A stretch of 64,000 nt of DNA from Brevibacillus agri (GTDB taxonomy: Bacteria; Bacillota; Bacilli; Brevibacillales; Brevibacillaceae), in assembly GCF_004117055.1 (NCBI RefSeq), contig NZ_CP026363.1, forward strand, positions 2,410,001 through 2,474,000, written 5' to 3'. Under the pieces are notes generated by a model. It saw only the letters and a list, made by a program, of their open reading frames with translations, did no database searches and had not been told where the DNA came from. Below are positions 33,611-43,281 of this stretch, in pieces. Positions within the stretch are counted from its first letter, which is position 1. Every line of letters starts with the position of its first letter. Both the position numbers and the translations under genes were made by a program.

Positions 33611-36600
33611 CCTGAAAAAAATCCTCGTGATCGGGTCTGGTCCTATCGTCATCGGGCAGGCTGCCGAGTTTGACTACGCAGGCACACAGGCTTGCGAAGC
33701 GCTGAAAGAAGAGGGGATGGAGGTTGTCCTGATTAACTCCAACCCGGCGACGATCATGACCGATACAAACATGGCGGACAAAGTGTACATCGAGCCGATC
33801 ACGCCTGAATTTGTAGCACGCGTCATCCGCCAGGAAAAGCCGGACGGACTTTTGCCTACGCTCGGCGGCCAAACGGGCTTGAATATGGCTGTCGCGCTTG
33901 CCGAAGCGGGCATTTTGGAGCAGGAAAACGTGAAGCTGCTCGGCACGAAGCTGGAATCGATCAAGCAAGCGGAAGACCGCGAGCTGTTCCGCGCCCTCAT
34001 GAAGGAGTTGGGCGAGCCTGTGCCGGAATCGGTCATCGTCAGCACGGTAGAGGAAGCCGTTGATTTTGCCAACGAGATCGGCTACCCGATCATCGTGCGG
34101 CCAGCCTACACCTTGGGCGGAACGGGCGGCGGCATTTGTGAAGACGAAGAAAGCCTCCGCGAAATTGTCGCGAGCGGCCTGAAATACTCGCCGATTACGC
34201 AATGCCTGATCGAGCGAAGCATTGCTGGCATGAAGGAAATCGAGTACGAAGTCATGCGCGATGCCAACGACAACTGCATCGTCGTCTGCAACATGGAAAA
34301 CATCGACCCGGTCGGCGTGCACACGGGTGACTCCATCGTCGTCGCGCCGAGCCAGACGCTTGCCGACCGCGAGTATCAAATGCTGCGCTCGTCTGCCTTG
34401 AACATCATCCGCGCACTCGGCATCGAAGGCGGCTGCAACGTGCAGTACGCGCTCGACCCGCATAGCTTCCAATATTACGTCATCGAGGTAAACCCGCGCG
34501 TGAGCCGTTCTTCTGCGCTCGCTTCCAAGGCGACAGGTTACCCGATCGCGAAAATGGCGGCGAAAATCGCGATCGGCTACACACTGGATGAGCTGAAAAA
34601 CCCGGTAACTGGGCAAACGTACGCCTGCTTCGAGCCGACGCTCGACTACATCGTGAGCAAAATTCCGCGCTGGCCGTTTGACAAGTTCCAGTCTGCCAAC
34701 CGCAAGCTCGGTACGCAAATGAAAGCGACAGGCGAAGTCATGGCGATCGGACGCACGTTTGAAGAATCGATCATGAAAGCGATCCGTTCCCTGGAGATCG
34801 GCACGTACCACATCGAGATCAAAGGAGCAGAGGAAATCAGCGAAGAGGAACTGAAGACCCGTCTGGTGCATGCGGATGACGAGCGACTGTTCCTCGTGGC
34901 AGAGGCGCTGCGCCGCGGCTGGACCATCGAGGAGCTGCACAGCCTGACGAAGATCGACCTGTTCTTCCTGCACAAGTTCCATAAAATGGTTGCTTTTGAA
35001 CAGGAGCTGGCAAAAGGTCTGACGGCTGAGAAGCTGTTCGAAGCAAAACGGATGGGCTTCACAGACCGCAAAATCGCCGAACTGTGCGGCGAAACGGAAG
35101 AAGCAGTCCGCGCGCTGCGCAAGGAAAAAGGCTATGTTCCTGTGTACAAAATGGTCGATACGTGCGCAGCCGAATTTGAGGCGCAAACGCCGTACTACTA
35201 CTCCAGCTACGAAGTAGAGGACGAGCGCATCGAAACAGGCAAAAAGCGCGTGGTCGTGCTCGGCTCCGGCCCGATCCGCATCGGCCAAGGGATCGAATTT
35301 GACTATGCGACCGTGCACGCTGTCTGGGCTTTGCGCGAAGCAGGCTACGAAGCCGTCATTATCAACAACAACCCGGAAACGGTATCGACAGACTTCAACA
35401 CTTCGGACCGGCTGTACTTCGAGCCGCTGTACATCGAAGACGTGATGAACATTCTCGATGTGGAAAAACCGGAAGGCGTAATCGTCCAGTTCGGCGGCCA
35501 AACCGCCATCAACCTGGCTGACAAGCTGGCGGAACGCGGTATCAACATTCTCGGAACGAGCCTGGAAAACATCGACGCAGCGGAAAACCGCGAGAAGTTC
35601 GAAGCGCTCCTGCGCAGCCTCGACATCGCACAACCGCCAGGCAAGACCGTAACCTCCGTGGAGCAAGCAGTGGTAGCAGCGGAAGCGCTCGGCTTCCCGG
35701 TACTCGTTCGCCCATCCTACGTGCTCGGCGGACGCGCAATGGAGATCGTCTACAATCAGTCTGAGCTTTTGGAGTACATGGAAAAAGCAGTGAAGGTCAA
35801 CCCGGATCATCCGGTACTGGTCGACCGCTACATGGTCGGGGTAGAGGCCGAAGTCGATGCGATCTGCGACGGGGAAAACGTCCTGATCCCGGGCATCATG
35901 GAGCACATCGAGCGCGCAGGGGTGCACTCCGGCGACTCCATCGCGGTCTATCCGCCGCAATCGCTGTCCCAGGCGATCAAAGACGAGCTGATCGAGATGA
36001 CGACGAAGCTGGCGCGGGCGCTGCAAATCAAAGGGCTGCTCAACATCCAGTTTGTCATCTACAAAGATCGTCCGTATGTGATCGAGGTTAACCCGCGCTC
36101 GTCCCGTACAGTGCCATTCCTGTCCAAAGTGACAGGCATCCCGATGGCGAACATCGCGACCAAAGCGATTCTCGGTCACTCGATTGTCGACCAAGGCTTC
36201 ACGCCTGGCTACCATCCGGAAGAGTCTGTCGTATCGGTAAAAGTTCCGGTGTTCTCCTTTGCGAAGCTGCGCCGTGTGGATATTACGCTCGGACCGGAAA
36301 TGAAGTCCACCGGGGAAGTAATGGGACGCGAAAGCACCCTGGCCAAAGCGCTGTACAAAGGCTTGGTCGCCGCAGGCATGAACATCCCGACGCAAGGCAC
36401 CTTGCTCGTAACGGTCGCCGACAAAGACAAGGAAGAGGCGCTCGCAATCGTGAAACGCTTCCGTCACCTCGGCTTCAAGCTGATGGCGACAGCGGGCACA
36501 GCGGATTATCTGGAACAGGCGGGCCTGCCTGTGACGCGTGTTAACAAACTGTCCGAGGGTACGCCGAATTTGCTCGACGTGATCCATACAGGCGAGGCCA

Positions 36601-36809
36601 ACATCGTGCTCAACACGCTGACAAAAGGCAAAACGCCACAGCGCGACGGCTTCCGCATTCGCCGCGAAGCAGTGGAGAACGGCGCGGTTTGCCTGACGTC
36701 GCTGGATACGGCTGCGGCCCTGCTGCACGTACTGGAAACGATCACCTTCTCGACAGAAGCGATGCCTGCCCAACGCGCAGGTGCCAAAGTCGCAGCGGTG
36801 ACTGTATAA
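33594..36809 (+). CDS. carB: Carbamoyl-phosphate synthase, large subunit
   Basis: 1071 residues, normal length. Two homologous ATP-grasp halves each begin with an IGSGPIxIGQ motif (residues about 12 and 555) and carry [13 protein letters not shown] or [12 protein letters not shown] loops. The C-terminal MGS-like allosteric domain ([33 protein letters not shown]) is where UMP and PRPP act. The ATG overlaps carA by 17 bases and has AAGGAGG upstream. Equivalent to pyrAB. Confidence 0.97.
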   Translation: MPKHANLKKILVIGSGPIVIGQAAEFDYAGTQACEALKEEGMEVVLINSNPATIMTDTNMADKVYIEPITPEFVARVIRQEKPDGLLPTLGGQTGLNMAVALAEAGILEQENVKLLGTKLESIKQAEDRELFRALMKELGEPVPESVIVSTVEEAVDFANEIGYPIIVRPAYTLGGTGGGICEDEESLREIVASGLKYSPITQCLIERSIAGMKEIEYEVMRDANDNCIVVCNMENIDPVGVHTGDSIVVAPSQTLADREYQMLRSSALNIIRALGIEGGCNVQYALDPHSFQYYVIEVNPRVSRSSALASKATGYPIAKMAAKIAIGYTLDELKNPVTGQTYACFEPTLDYIVSKIPRWPFDKFQSANRKLGTQMKATGEVMAIGRTFEESIMKAIRSLEIGTYHIEIKGAEEISEEELKTRLVHADDERLFLVAEALRRGWTIEELHSLTKIDLFFLHKFHKMVAFEQELAKGLTAEKLFEAKRMGFTDRKIAELCGETEEAVRALRKEKGYVPVYKMVDTCAAEFEAQTPYYYSSYEVEDERIETGKKRVVVLGSGPIRIGQGIEFDYATVHAVWALREAGYEAVIINNNPETVSTDFNTSDRLYFEPLYIEDVMNILDVEKPEGVIVQFGGQTAINLADKLAERGINILGTSLENIDAAENREKFEALLRSLDIAQPPGKTVTSVEQAVVAAEALGFPVLVRPSYVLGGRAMEIVYNQSELLEYMEKAVKVNPDHPVLVDRYMVGVEAEVDAICDGENVLIPGIMEHIERAGVHSGDSIAVYPPQSLSQAIKDELIEMTTKLARALQIKGLLNIQFVIYKDRPYVIEVNPRSSRTVPFLSKVTGIPMANIATKAILGHSIVDQGFTPGYHPEESVVSVKVPVFSFAKLRRVDITLGPEMKSTGEVMGRESTLAKALYKGLVAAGMNIPTQGTLLVTVADKDKEEALAIVKRFRHLGFKLMATAGTADYLEQAGLPVTRVNKLSEGTPNLLDVIHTGEANIVLNTLTKGKTPQRDGFRIRREAVENGAVCLTSLDTAAALLHVLETITFSTEAMPAQRAGAKVAAVTV

Positions 36810-36858
36810 ACGAAACGGACCCAAGCCATGGCGGCAGGGAGAAAAAGGGGAGAGCAGT

Positions 36859-37596
36859 GTGCAACAACAACTGACAGATGTGCGGGAGCGTATGATTGTT
36901 GCGCTCGACTTTTCCACGATGGATGAAGTGAAAAAATGCCTGGAGCTATTGCAAGGGCATATCCGCTACGTAAAAGTGGGGATGGAGCTGGCCTATGCCG
37001 AAGGACCTGCCATCGTTACGTACCTGAAAGAAAAAGGGTTGAAGGTGTTCGTCGACTTGAAGGTGCACGACATCCCGAACACAGCCAAAGGCGCGATGAA
37101 AAGCCTTGCCCGTCTCGGAGCGGACATGGTCAACGTCCATGCGGCTGGTGGCGTGACGATGATGGCAGCGGCGAGGGAAGGACTGGAGCAGGGGACAGCG
37201 GCTGGCGCTGCTCGTCCTCTCCTGATCGGAGTGACGATGCTGACCTCTACAGGCGTGCAAACGATGAACCACGAGCTGGCGATTCCAGGTTCGGTGGAAG
37301 ACGTAGTGGTACACTACGCGATGATGACCAAGCAGGCAGGACTGGACGGGGTTGTCGCTTCGCCGCTTGAAGTGCCGATGATTAAAAAGGCGGCGGGCGA
37401 CTCGTTTGTCACCGTGACACCTGGCATTCGCCCGCTGGGGACAGACCAGGGCGACCAGACGCGGATTACGACTCCGGAACAGGCTTTCCGCCTGGGCAGC
37501 GACTATCTCGTGATCGGACGCGCCATCACCGGGGCAAGCGATCCGGCAGGCGTATGGCAAAGCATCGTGGCAGCGGTCGAGGCAGATCGTTCGTAA
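36859..37596 (+). CDS. pyrF: Orotidine 5'-phosphate decarboxylase
   Basis: 245 residues. MIVALDFSTMDEVKKCLELL, VKVGMEL, the catalytic VFVDLKVHDIPNTAKGAMKS (Lys-Asp-x-x-Lys/Asp array), and VTPGIRPLGTDQGDQTRITT (phosphate loop) identify it. It makes UMP from OMP. The GTG start has AAGGGGAGAG upstream. It directly follows carB; in B. subtilis pyrK and pyrD would come between. Confidence 0.96.
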   Translation: MQQQLTDVRERMIVALDFSTMDEVKKCLELLQGHIRYVKVGMELAYAEGPAIVTYLKEKGLKVFVDLKVHDIPNTAKGAMKSLARLGADMVNVHAAGGVTMMAAAREGLEQGTAAGAARPLLIGVTMLTSTGVQTMNHELAIPGSVEDVVVHYAMMTKQAGLDGVVASPLEVPMIKKAAGDSFVTVTPGIRPLGTDQGDQTRITTPEQAFRLGSDYLVIGRAITGASDPAGVWQSIVAAVEADRS

Positions 37597-37627
37597 CAAG
37601 CATTCACGCGGGAAGGGATGGAGAGAA

Positions 37628-38266
37628 ATGACGACAACGACAACGGCTAAACAGATTGCGGCGCACCTTTTGGAAATCGGAGCGGTTCACCTGCGCCCGG
37701 AACAGCCTTTTACCTGGACTTCCGGGATCAAATCCCCGATTTATTGCGACAACCGGATCACGATGTCTTATCCGCATGTGCGCCGGGCGATTGCGGGTGC
37801 GTTTGCCGCGCTTATCAAGGAGCGCTATCCGGACGCGCAAGTCGTGGCGGGAACGGCTACAGCGGGCATTCCGCACGCGGCCTGGGTCGCTGAGCTGCTC
37901 GACCTGCCGATGATTTACGTGCGTGACAAGGCCAAAGGCCACGGCAGACAAAACCAGATCGAGGGTGCGCTGTCTGCAGGGCAAAAAGTAGTGGTCATTG
38001 AAGACTTGATTTCCACAGGCGGCAGTTCCCTGAAAGCAGCGCAAGCGGTTCAGGCAGAGGGCGGCGAGGTGCTCGGAGTCGTGGCGATTTTCAGCTACCA
38101 GTTCCCCGATGCGGAAGCCTTGTTTGCCGAGGCAGGCATTCCTTGCACGACGATTTCCCATTACACCGCACTGCTTGAGGCAGCGAAAGAGCAAGGCGTG
38201 ATTACAGCCGAGCAGGAAACCGTGCTGGGCGAATGGCGCAAATCCCCGCGGACGTTTTTTGAATAA
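37628..38266 (+). CDS. pyrE: Orotate phosphoribosyltransferase
   Basis: 212 residues. FTWTSGIKSPIYCDNRI, AGTATAGIPHAAWVAEL, YVRDKAKGHGRQNQIEG and the PRPP motif VVVIEDLISTGGSSLKAAQA are present. It joins orotate to PRPP. The ATG has GGAAGGGATGGAGAGAA upstream. Last gene of the pyr operon. Confidence 0.97.
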   Translation: MTTTTTAKQIAAHLLEIGAVHLRPEQPFTWTSGIKSPIYCDNRITMSYPHVRRAIAGAFAALIKERYPDAQVVAGTATAGIPHAAWVAELLDLPMIYVRDKAKGHGRQNQIEGALSAGQKVVVIEDLISTGGSSLKAAQAVQAEGGEVLGVVAIFSYQFPDAEALFAEAGIPCTTISHYTALLEAAKEQGVITAEQETVLGEWRKSPRTFFE

Positions 38267-38292
38267 TACGCTTATGGGCCAAAAGTTTGTGA

Positions 38293-38333
38293 AGAGTGGA
38301 GACAGTTGAGAAAACTGCTCCACTCTTTTTTTT
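38293..38333 (+). terminator. Terminator of the pyr operon
   Basis: AGAGTGGAG and CTCCACTCT form the outer stem, with an inner CAGTT/AACTG stem, followed by eight T. Confidence 0.92.
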
Positions 38334-38482
38334 CCTGCTTTTTTTCGCACTGTTGCGGCGCAGGAATGGAGAGAGAAGCGTCTTTGCATTGGCTGACAGG
38401 CATTCGTGCTTTGCTCGCTGGCCTCTGGTCTTGAAAGTCCGCCGCTGCTTGCTTTTTTCGGCAAGCGGATTGTGAGTGCGGA

Positions 38483-39568
38483 TCAGCTCAAACGTTTCAA
38501 CCGGATTTGCACTCCTTCCGCTTCGTAATAAGCAGTGATCCACGGCTCATCGGCTTGCGATGCGGCCAAGTTTTCCGGAAAAAAGATGCCGGGTGTAGCG
38601 GCTTTGCCCCTCGCCTGCCAGTATGCGCTGGGCCTGGATGGCCGGGCCTGTCGCCGTCAGATGGGTCTGGCCATTTGGATCGCTGATCTCTACCTGGCGA
38701 CGTATGCGAACGCCGCGCTGATCGCGTCCCTCGATTTGCACGACGACTTCGTGAGCCGCGCCCTGGCCCGGATTGTACAGGATGCTTTGCCGCACCTTTT
38801 GCCCAAGCAGCTTCCATAAGCCGCTGCGCACGAGCGAAACTAGCGCCGCCGTCGACCATTTCTGATCGAAAGCGATGCGGAAGCTGGCGGAGGTGACAGG
38901 CGGCGTCTGCACGAGCGTCAGGTGATCGGGAGTGTCCAGCCGATAGCAGTTCGTGCGAAAGCCGTTCGGGAACGTAACGGCAAGCGGCTCCGACATGGGC
39001 ACGACCGTTCTCGCCGCGCCTTTCGTGTAGATATTGAACGGAATGGTCAAACGGTTCATGTAAGCAGCAGAATCCGACCCGGCCTTATCCTTGGTAGCGT
39101 ACAGCGCAAAAATGTCGATCGTCACCTCTTGCAGGTCAGCGGAATGCAGTTTGCCGAACAGAGCTGGCGTGCCCCCCATCCAGCCAGAGGCGGAACAACC
39201 GGAGATTGAAGCTCGCTGCTGGCCAGCCGGTCGATTGCGCGCGTGAATCGCTCGGTCCAGCGCGTAATGTCCACAAGCGGAATCCGGCGCGAGACGGCAG
39301 CAAGCAACAGGGCGTCGTCCGGATCGTTGACCGCGTTGACTATCAACGCCAAATCTTCGGGGGCGTGGGCAAGCGGATCTTGCGCTGTCGTGTCCACGAG
39401 CAGCGAATGCAGTCGCGGGGAAGCAAAAGGAAGCGGTTTTCCCGGATTTCTGCCGCCCAGCAGCAACAGTAGCTCCTGGTTTTGGCCGTGCAAAATTTTG
39501 GCGATTTGGCTGCCGACAGTCCCGAATCCGCCTACAATCAATACTTTTTTCTCCGTTGTCTCACGCAT
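38483..39568 (-). pseudogene. Saccharopine dehydrogenase-like protein, two compensating frameshifts
   Basis: Read across three frames the locus gives about 361 residues. The N-terminus is an NAD(P) Rossmann fold (KKVLIVGGFGTVGSQIAKIL, LVDTTAQDPL, LALIVNAVNDPDDALLLAAV). The middle follows as GTPALFGKLHSADLQEVTID and the C-terminus as GIFFPENLAASQADEPWITA. Frame one breaks at a run of six G (C run 39172-39177), where seven would continue AGWGGTPALF. Frame two breaks at four G (C run 38607-38610), where three would give AGEGKAATPG. One base lost and one gained leave the length divisible by 3. The ATG at 39568 has AAGGAG upstream. It is downstream of, and probably controlled by, the ArsR gene. 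Confidence 0.8.
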
Positions 39569-39599
39569 GATAATCTCCTTGGATGAAATGTTCATTTAT

Positions 39600-39613
39600 T
39601 TAAGTTTGTTAAC
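39600..39613. promoter_or_regulatory. Candidate ArsR operator upstream of the saccharopine-dehydrogenase-like gene
   Basis: TTAAGTTTGTTAAC matches, with one change, the sequence just downstream of the arsR promoter. The TTAA-5-TTAA dyad is typical of small winged-helix repressor sites. It lies 32 bases before the gene start. Confidence 0.55.
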
Positions 39614-39724
39614 ATAAAGGAGTTAAGAAAAGGGACGCTTTGTCCCTGGGTGTTTGTTTCGATGGCTACCCGTATCGTCGCTATAGTCGCTGTGAAAGGC
39701 GCTTGGATCGGTGCCGCAGTGGAG

Positions 39725-39924
39725 GGAGGAACCGGGAGAAAACGTTCAAGGTGCTTGTGCCTCCAACAAGGAAGTGGAGACTGCCCGCCTGTGGGGAAAG
39801 AGAAAACCGCATCCAAAGCCGGGGATTCTGGGGAGTCGTTCAAGGTGGACGCTTGAAAGCGCGTTTTTTTCCCGCAGGCTCGGTCTGAGTCCAAAAGACC
39901 TCGCTTATTTCTCCTGGTTCCTCC
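39725..39924. mobile_element. 200-bp MITE-like element with 17-bp terminal inverted repeats
   Basis: The left end reads GGAGGAACCGGGAGAAA (39725-39741). The right end, on the minus strand, reads GGAGGAACCAGGAGAAA (39908-39924): 16 of 17 bases match. The interior has no credible gene and contains GTTCAAGGTG twice and a small stem followed by seven T near 39870. No clear target-site duplication is visible. It lies between arsR and its likely target gene. The alternative is a structured leader RNA or intrinsic regulatory repeat. Confidence 0.35.
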
Positions 39925-39994
39925 ATGGGTTGTAGATTTCAACGAATCACGACCAGCCGCAAAAATCAAACGCCTGTCTCACCCAATCGCTCTG

Positions 39995-40309
39995 CTAACA
40001 TTCTTCCTCCACAAATTGGACGAGCTGCTTAAACAGGCTGATCGCCTCCGCAATTTCCAGACGGTAGTAAATCTCTGTCCCTTTCTTCTTAGCCTGAAGC
40101 AATCCAGCCTGCCGCAAAATTTTCAAATGATGGGAAACTGTCGGTCTGGACATGGGGATATGCTCGGCGATTTGAGAGACGTTCAAACTCTCCTTGTCAA
40201 TCAGCAGAGCGACAATTTGCTGGCGAACCGGATCTCCTAGCCCTTGGAAATAAGGGCTCAATTGCATGAAAATTTGAATGGCCTTTTCGTTACAGGTTGG
40301 ATGACTCAT
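39995..40309 (-). CDS. ArsR/SmtB family transcriptional repressor
   Basis: 104 residues. A single winged helix-turn-helix fills the protein: LGDPVRQQIVALLIDKESLN, VSQIAEHIPMSRPTVSHHLK (recognition helix), ILRQAGLLQAKKKGTEIYYR (wing). The cysteine pair typical of metal-sensing ArsR is missing; only scattered Cys (PTCNEK and the C-terminal EEEC) are present, so the effector is unknown. The ATG at 40309 was chosen because GGAG lies 7 bases upstream. The same 14-base motif occurs at its own promoter and before the downstream gene. Confidence 0.88.
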   Translation of the reverse strand: MSHPTCNEKAIQIFMQLSPYFQGLGDPVRQQIVALLIDKESLNVSQIAEHIPMSRPTVSHHLKILRQAGLLQAKKKGTEIYYRLEIAEAISLFKQLVQFVEEEC

Positions 40310-40320
40310 AGCCACACTCC

Positions 40321-40334
40321 GTTAATAAACTTAA
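40321..40334. promoter_or_regulatory. Candidate ArsR autoregulatory operator
   Basis: On the minus strand it reads TTAAGTTTATTAAC, one base different from the site at 39600-39613. It lies between the -10 box and the start codon, placed to block transcription. Confidence 0.6.
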
Positions 40335-40346
40335 TCATTTGAACGT

Positions 40347-40375
40347 AGTATAAAGCTTCTTCCTTTTTTTTGCAA
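40347..40375 (-). promoter_or_regulatory. Sigma-A promoter of arsR
   Basis: On the minus strand TTGCAA and TATACT are 17 bases apart, with the A-rich spacer common in Firmicutes. Confidence 0.7.
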
Positions 40376-40499
40376 CACGAAAAAAAGCTGATTTTTCAAA
40401 GGAAAATCGCTCTGTCCCTCTCCTGGGATAGATGTAATTGTAAAGAAAAACAGGTAATAGTAAGGGGGGTACAAAAAATTGAAGGAAGGTGCTTTGGTC

Positions 40500-41652
40500 A
40501 TGAAGCAATGGTATGGGAGTACAGCCTCCCGAGAAACAAAGGGGAAAATCAGAAAAGTATTCAGTTTATGCGTTTTGGCGCTGGCGCTGCTCTTTTTCAT
40601 CCCGAACACGGGGCTGGCAGTAGGAAAAGGGGCCCAAGGACCAGACGTCTATGTGATCCAAGGGATGTTGAAATCATTAGGTAGCTATTCGGGTCAAATC
40701 AATGGATACTACGACGAATGTCACGGTGAGTGGTGTCAAGCATTTTCAGAAAAAGCACGGCTTGCCCGCAACAGGTTCTGTGGACAAGCGCACCATGCAA
40801 CGGATGGTTTACGCCTATGACCGCGTAGTCTCAAATCCGCATCGCGGAAGCGGCGGCAAAGGCATCGGTGGCGGAGCAGGCCAAGGCGGCGGCAAAGGCA
40901 TCGGTGGCGGAGCAGGCCAAGGCGGCGGCAAAGGCATCGGTGGCGGAGCAGGTCAAGGCGGCGGCAAAGGCATCGGTGGCGGAGCAGGTCAAGGCGGCGG
41001 CAAAGGCATCGGTGGCGGAGCAGGTCAAGGTGGCGGAGCGGGCCAAGGTGGCGGAGCGGGTCAAGGTGGCGGAGCGGGCCAAGGCGGCGGAGCGGGCCAA
41101 GGCGGCGGAGCGAGCCAAGGCGGCGGAGCGGGCCAAGGTGGCGGAGCGGGCCAAGGTGGCGGAGCGGGCCAAGGCGGCGGAGCGGGCCAAGGTGGCGGAG
41201 CGGGCCAAGGTGGCGGAGCAGGCCAAGGTGGCGGTTTCGGCGGTGGTGCTGGTGAAGGCGGCGGAGCAGGCCAAGGTGGCGGAGTCGGCGAAGGAGAAGG
41301 TCGCGGCAAAGGCTACGGCGGCGGAGCTGGTGAGGGCGAAGGCCGCGGTAAAGGCATTGGCGGCGAAACTGGCGAAGGAGAAGGCCGCGGCAAAGGCATC
41401 GGCGGTGAAGCTGAAGAAGAGGAAGGCGGCAAAGGAAATGGCAACGGCGGCGGCACCGGAGAAGGTGGCAAAGGAAATGGCAACGGCGGCGGCACCGGAG
41501 AAGGTGGCAAAGGTAACGGCAACGGTGGCGGCACTGGAGAAGGCGGCAAAGGAAATGGCAATGGAGGCGGTAACGGAAACGGCTCCGGTAATGGAACTGG
41601 CAAAGACAACGGCAAAGATACCGGGGACAATGAAGGAACCGGAAAGGACTAA
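40500..41652 (+). pseudogene. Secreted peptidoglycan-binding, glycine-rich repeat protein with a frameshift
   Basis: A signal peptide (residues about 20-45, VFSLCVLALALLFFIP) precedes a PG_binding_1 domain and a very long Gly-rich tail. The domain opens in one frame (GPDVYVIQGMLKSLGSYSGQ, INGYYD) and continues in another (VSGVKHFQKKHGLPATGSVD). Removing one base near 40713-40719 joins YYD to NVTVSGVKHF; the total of 1153 bases also implies one extra. The tail (from 40855) is made of GKGIGGGAGQGG and GGGAGQ repeats, then GEGEGRGKG and GGKGNGNGGGTGE units. The ATG at 40500 has GAAGGAAGG upstream; a TTG at 40479 is an alternative. An envelope, spore-surface or matrix protein is plausible. Confidence 0.7.
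40855..41600. repeat. Tandem coding repeats, glycine-rich
   Basis: Five copies of a 36-base unit (encoding GKGIGGGAGQGG) occupy 40855-41034. About a dozen 18-base units (GGGAGQ) follow, then four units of about 39 bases encoding GGKGNGNGGGTGE at 41426-41570. Copies differ mainly at third positions, so expansion is recent but not identical. Confidence 0.9.
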
Positions 41653-41670
41653 GCCTGACTTGTCAACCAA

Positions 41671-41711
41671 AAACGCTTCGTTTCTCTCGCAGAGACGAAG
41701 CGTTTTTTTTT
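41671..41711 (+). terminator. Terminator after the glycine-rich gene
   Basis: AAACGCTTCG pairs with CGAAGCGTTT (inner TCTC/GAGA pairs), followed by nine T. Confidence 0.9.
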
Positions 41712-41960
41712 GCTTTCCGCCAATTCCAGCGACCCAAATCTTTCGAAAAACAGTTCCAAAGAAACAGCCGTCCGTTTCTTTCGGCCTCTGCTCATTTCCG
41801 ACTTTCCATATTCTGATTGCAGGACGTTTGCATTATAATAAAGACGTCTACGCTCCTTTTTTTGGATAGGATGAAAGGCTTTTTACCTAGCATGAAAGTC
41901 ATGCCAACGCAAGCTGCACATACATAAAAACGAAGTAAATGATGGCAGAGGATGAAGTAC
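41712..41960 (+). other. Non-coding stretch before the AAA ATPase
   Basis: No gene seen. TATAAT at about 41835 is a good -10 box but its -35 is weak. The ribosome binding site of the ATPase closes the stretch. Confidence 0.4.
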
Positions 41961-43142
41961 ATGGCGAAAATAGAGATCATAAAAAGCATGCTGAGCGAGG
42001 ACGAGGAAAATGCCCATGGATGGCTTCTGTTGGGGTTGGAGCATGCGGAGCAGGGGGATCGCACGGCAGCATTGCAGGCTTTTACGAAAGCTCTCACGTA
42101 TGGAAACGAGAAGATAACAGGCAAAATTGCGGCAGAATTGCATAAGCTGCAAGGAGAATCCACGTTTTTTCCAGCGGAAAAAGGGAGCGAGTTTTGGCAA
42201 CCCTCTACATACGGTTCGACGCCCGCTGTGCGGAATCAGGGGATGGAGACGAGCGATGGGCGTGAAACTGCGAAACACGCGGAGCGATTCGATAGCACGA
42301 TCCGCTATCACTCGGTTGGCGGCTTGCATCCTATCAAAGCGGCGATTCACGATACGCTTTTCGCTCCCACCGGGCAGTTGGAGCGGCAGGCTGAATTTGT
42401 CCGGCAAAAGGGCGTGCTGCTTTACGGCCCACCAGGGTGCGGCAAGTCGTTGCTCGCCAAAGCGACGGCCGGGGAGTACGGCGCTCACTTTCTGCGATTG
42501 CCTGCAACACAGAGAGGAGAGGCTGTATTGGACAGGGCTGGTTCCGCTGCGTCTTCTCTCTTATGGCCTGCTGCTTCAAGAGAATCGACGCTTCTCGCTT
42601 TTTGGGACGAGCTGGATGGGACGCATTGCCAGCCGGGCGTTTTTTCCAACTATAGCAGCCCCCAGCCTGTTGAAAAGTGGCTTTCGCAGCTAGCAGAGCT
42701 GGGGAGCAGGCTGCTCATTTTGGGAGCGACAAATGTGCCATGGGAAATCGACCCCGCTTGGATGCGGGAAAGCGGCTTTGCGCACCTGCTTTTTGTCGGG
42801 CCACCTGACCGGGCCGCGCGAGAAGATATTTTTCGCCTGAAGTTGAAAGGCCGCCCCGCTGAGCCGCTTGATTACTCGCAACTGGCGGGATGGACCGAGT
42901 TTTATTCGGGAGCGGATATTGAATACGTGGTGGAGCTTGCGACCGAGCAAGTTTTGCATGACGTCTGGACAAAAGGCATCGAAAGACCGATCCAAATGAG
43001 CGACCTGCGCGAGTCGATCGCGGCTACTCGACCGACGACAATCGAGTGGCTCAGGACAATCAAGGAGCAGTTGCCAACGATCAACACAGATGGCGATTAT
43101 GCGGCTGTGGAACAATATCTCGCTATGCATCGGCGCATTTAA
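41961..43142 (+). CDS. TPR-linked AAA ATPase
   Basis: 393 residues. Residues about 5-55 resemble TPR helices (HGWLLLGLEHAEQGDRTAAL, QAFTKALTYGNEKI). The AAA module has Walker A GPPGCGKS at residues 156-163, Walker B LLAFWDELDG, and the sensor-1 segment LLILGATNVPWEID. Where classical AAA proteins show the arginine-finger GRFD motif this one reads SGFAHLLF, so it may be weak or use another residue. The C-terminal SGADIEYVVELATEQVLHD is the usual lid. The ATG at 41961 has AGAGG 9 bases upstream. It stands alone between two terminators; substrate unknown. Confidence 0.82.
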   Translation: MAKIEIIKSMLSEDEENAHGWLLLGLEHAEQGDRTAALQAFTKALTYGNEKITGKIAAELHKLQGESTFFPAEKGSEFWQPSTYGSTPAVRNQGMETSDGRETAKHAERFDSTIRYHSVGGLHPIKAAIHDTLFAPTGQLERQAEFVRQKGVLLYGPPGCGKSLLAKATAGEYGAHFLRLPATQRGEAVLDRAGSAASSLLWPAASRESTLLAFWDELDGTHCQPGVFSNYSSPQPVEKWLSQLAELGSRLLILGATNVPWEIDPAWMRESGFAHLLFVGPPDRAAREDIFRLKLKGRPAEPLDYSQLAGWTEFYSGADIEYVVELATEQVLHDVWTKGIERPIQMSDLRESIAATRPTTIEWLRTIKEQLPTINTDGDYAAVEQYLAMHRRI

Positions 43143-43146
43143 ACAA

Positions 43147-43192
43147 GGAGGACCGCATTCACGAAAAGCGAGTGAGGCGGTGCTCCTTTTTT
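43147..43192 (+). terminator. Terminator after the AAA ATPase gene
   Basis: GGAG/CTCC, CCGC/GCGG and TCAC/GTGA pair in order around a short loop, followed by six T. Confidence 0.8.
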
Positions 43193-43209
43193 GCGGAATA
43201 GAAAGAATA

Positions 43210-43236
43210 TTGACGCAACGTCTGTCTTTCTATAAT
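43210..43236 (+). promoter_or_regulatory. Promoter of the kynB-like gene
   Basis: TTGACG and a perfect TATAAT are 15 bases apart, slightly short for sigma-A. It lies 46 bases before the start codon. Confidence 0.55.
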
Positions 43237-43281
43237 CTGAGGGTAATCGAGCAGATCCAGCAAATAATGGGAGGAATCGAC

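Noticed and set aside
33576..36917. Open frame of 1113 codons antisense to carB, and similar long antisense frames over hom, topB and the LCP gene
   Set aside because: Arg/His/Leu-rich composition, no domain, no ribosome binding site; they mirror the codon bias of the real genes.
39650..39856. 68-codon frame on the plus strand inside the inverted-repeat element
   Set aside because: No ribosome binding site and all three frames are open by composition; the region looks non-coding.
40855..41600. Repeat array as a CRISPR
   Set aside because: Repeats are contiguous without unique spacers and lie in one reading frame coding for Gly-rich protein; no cas genes.
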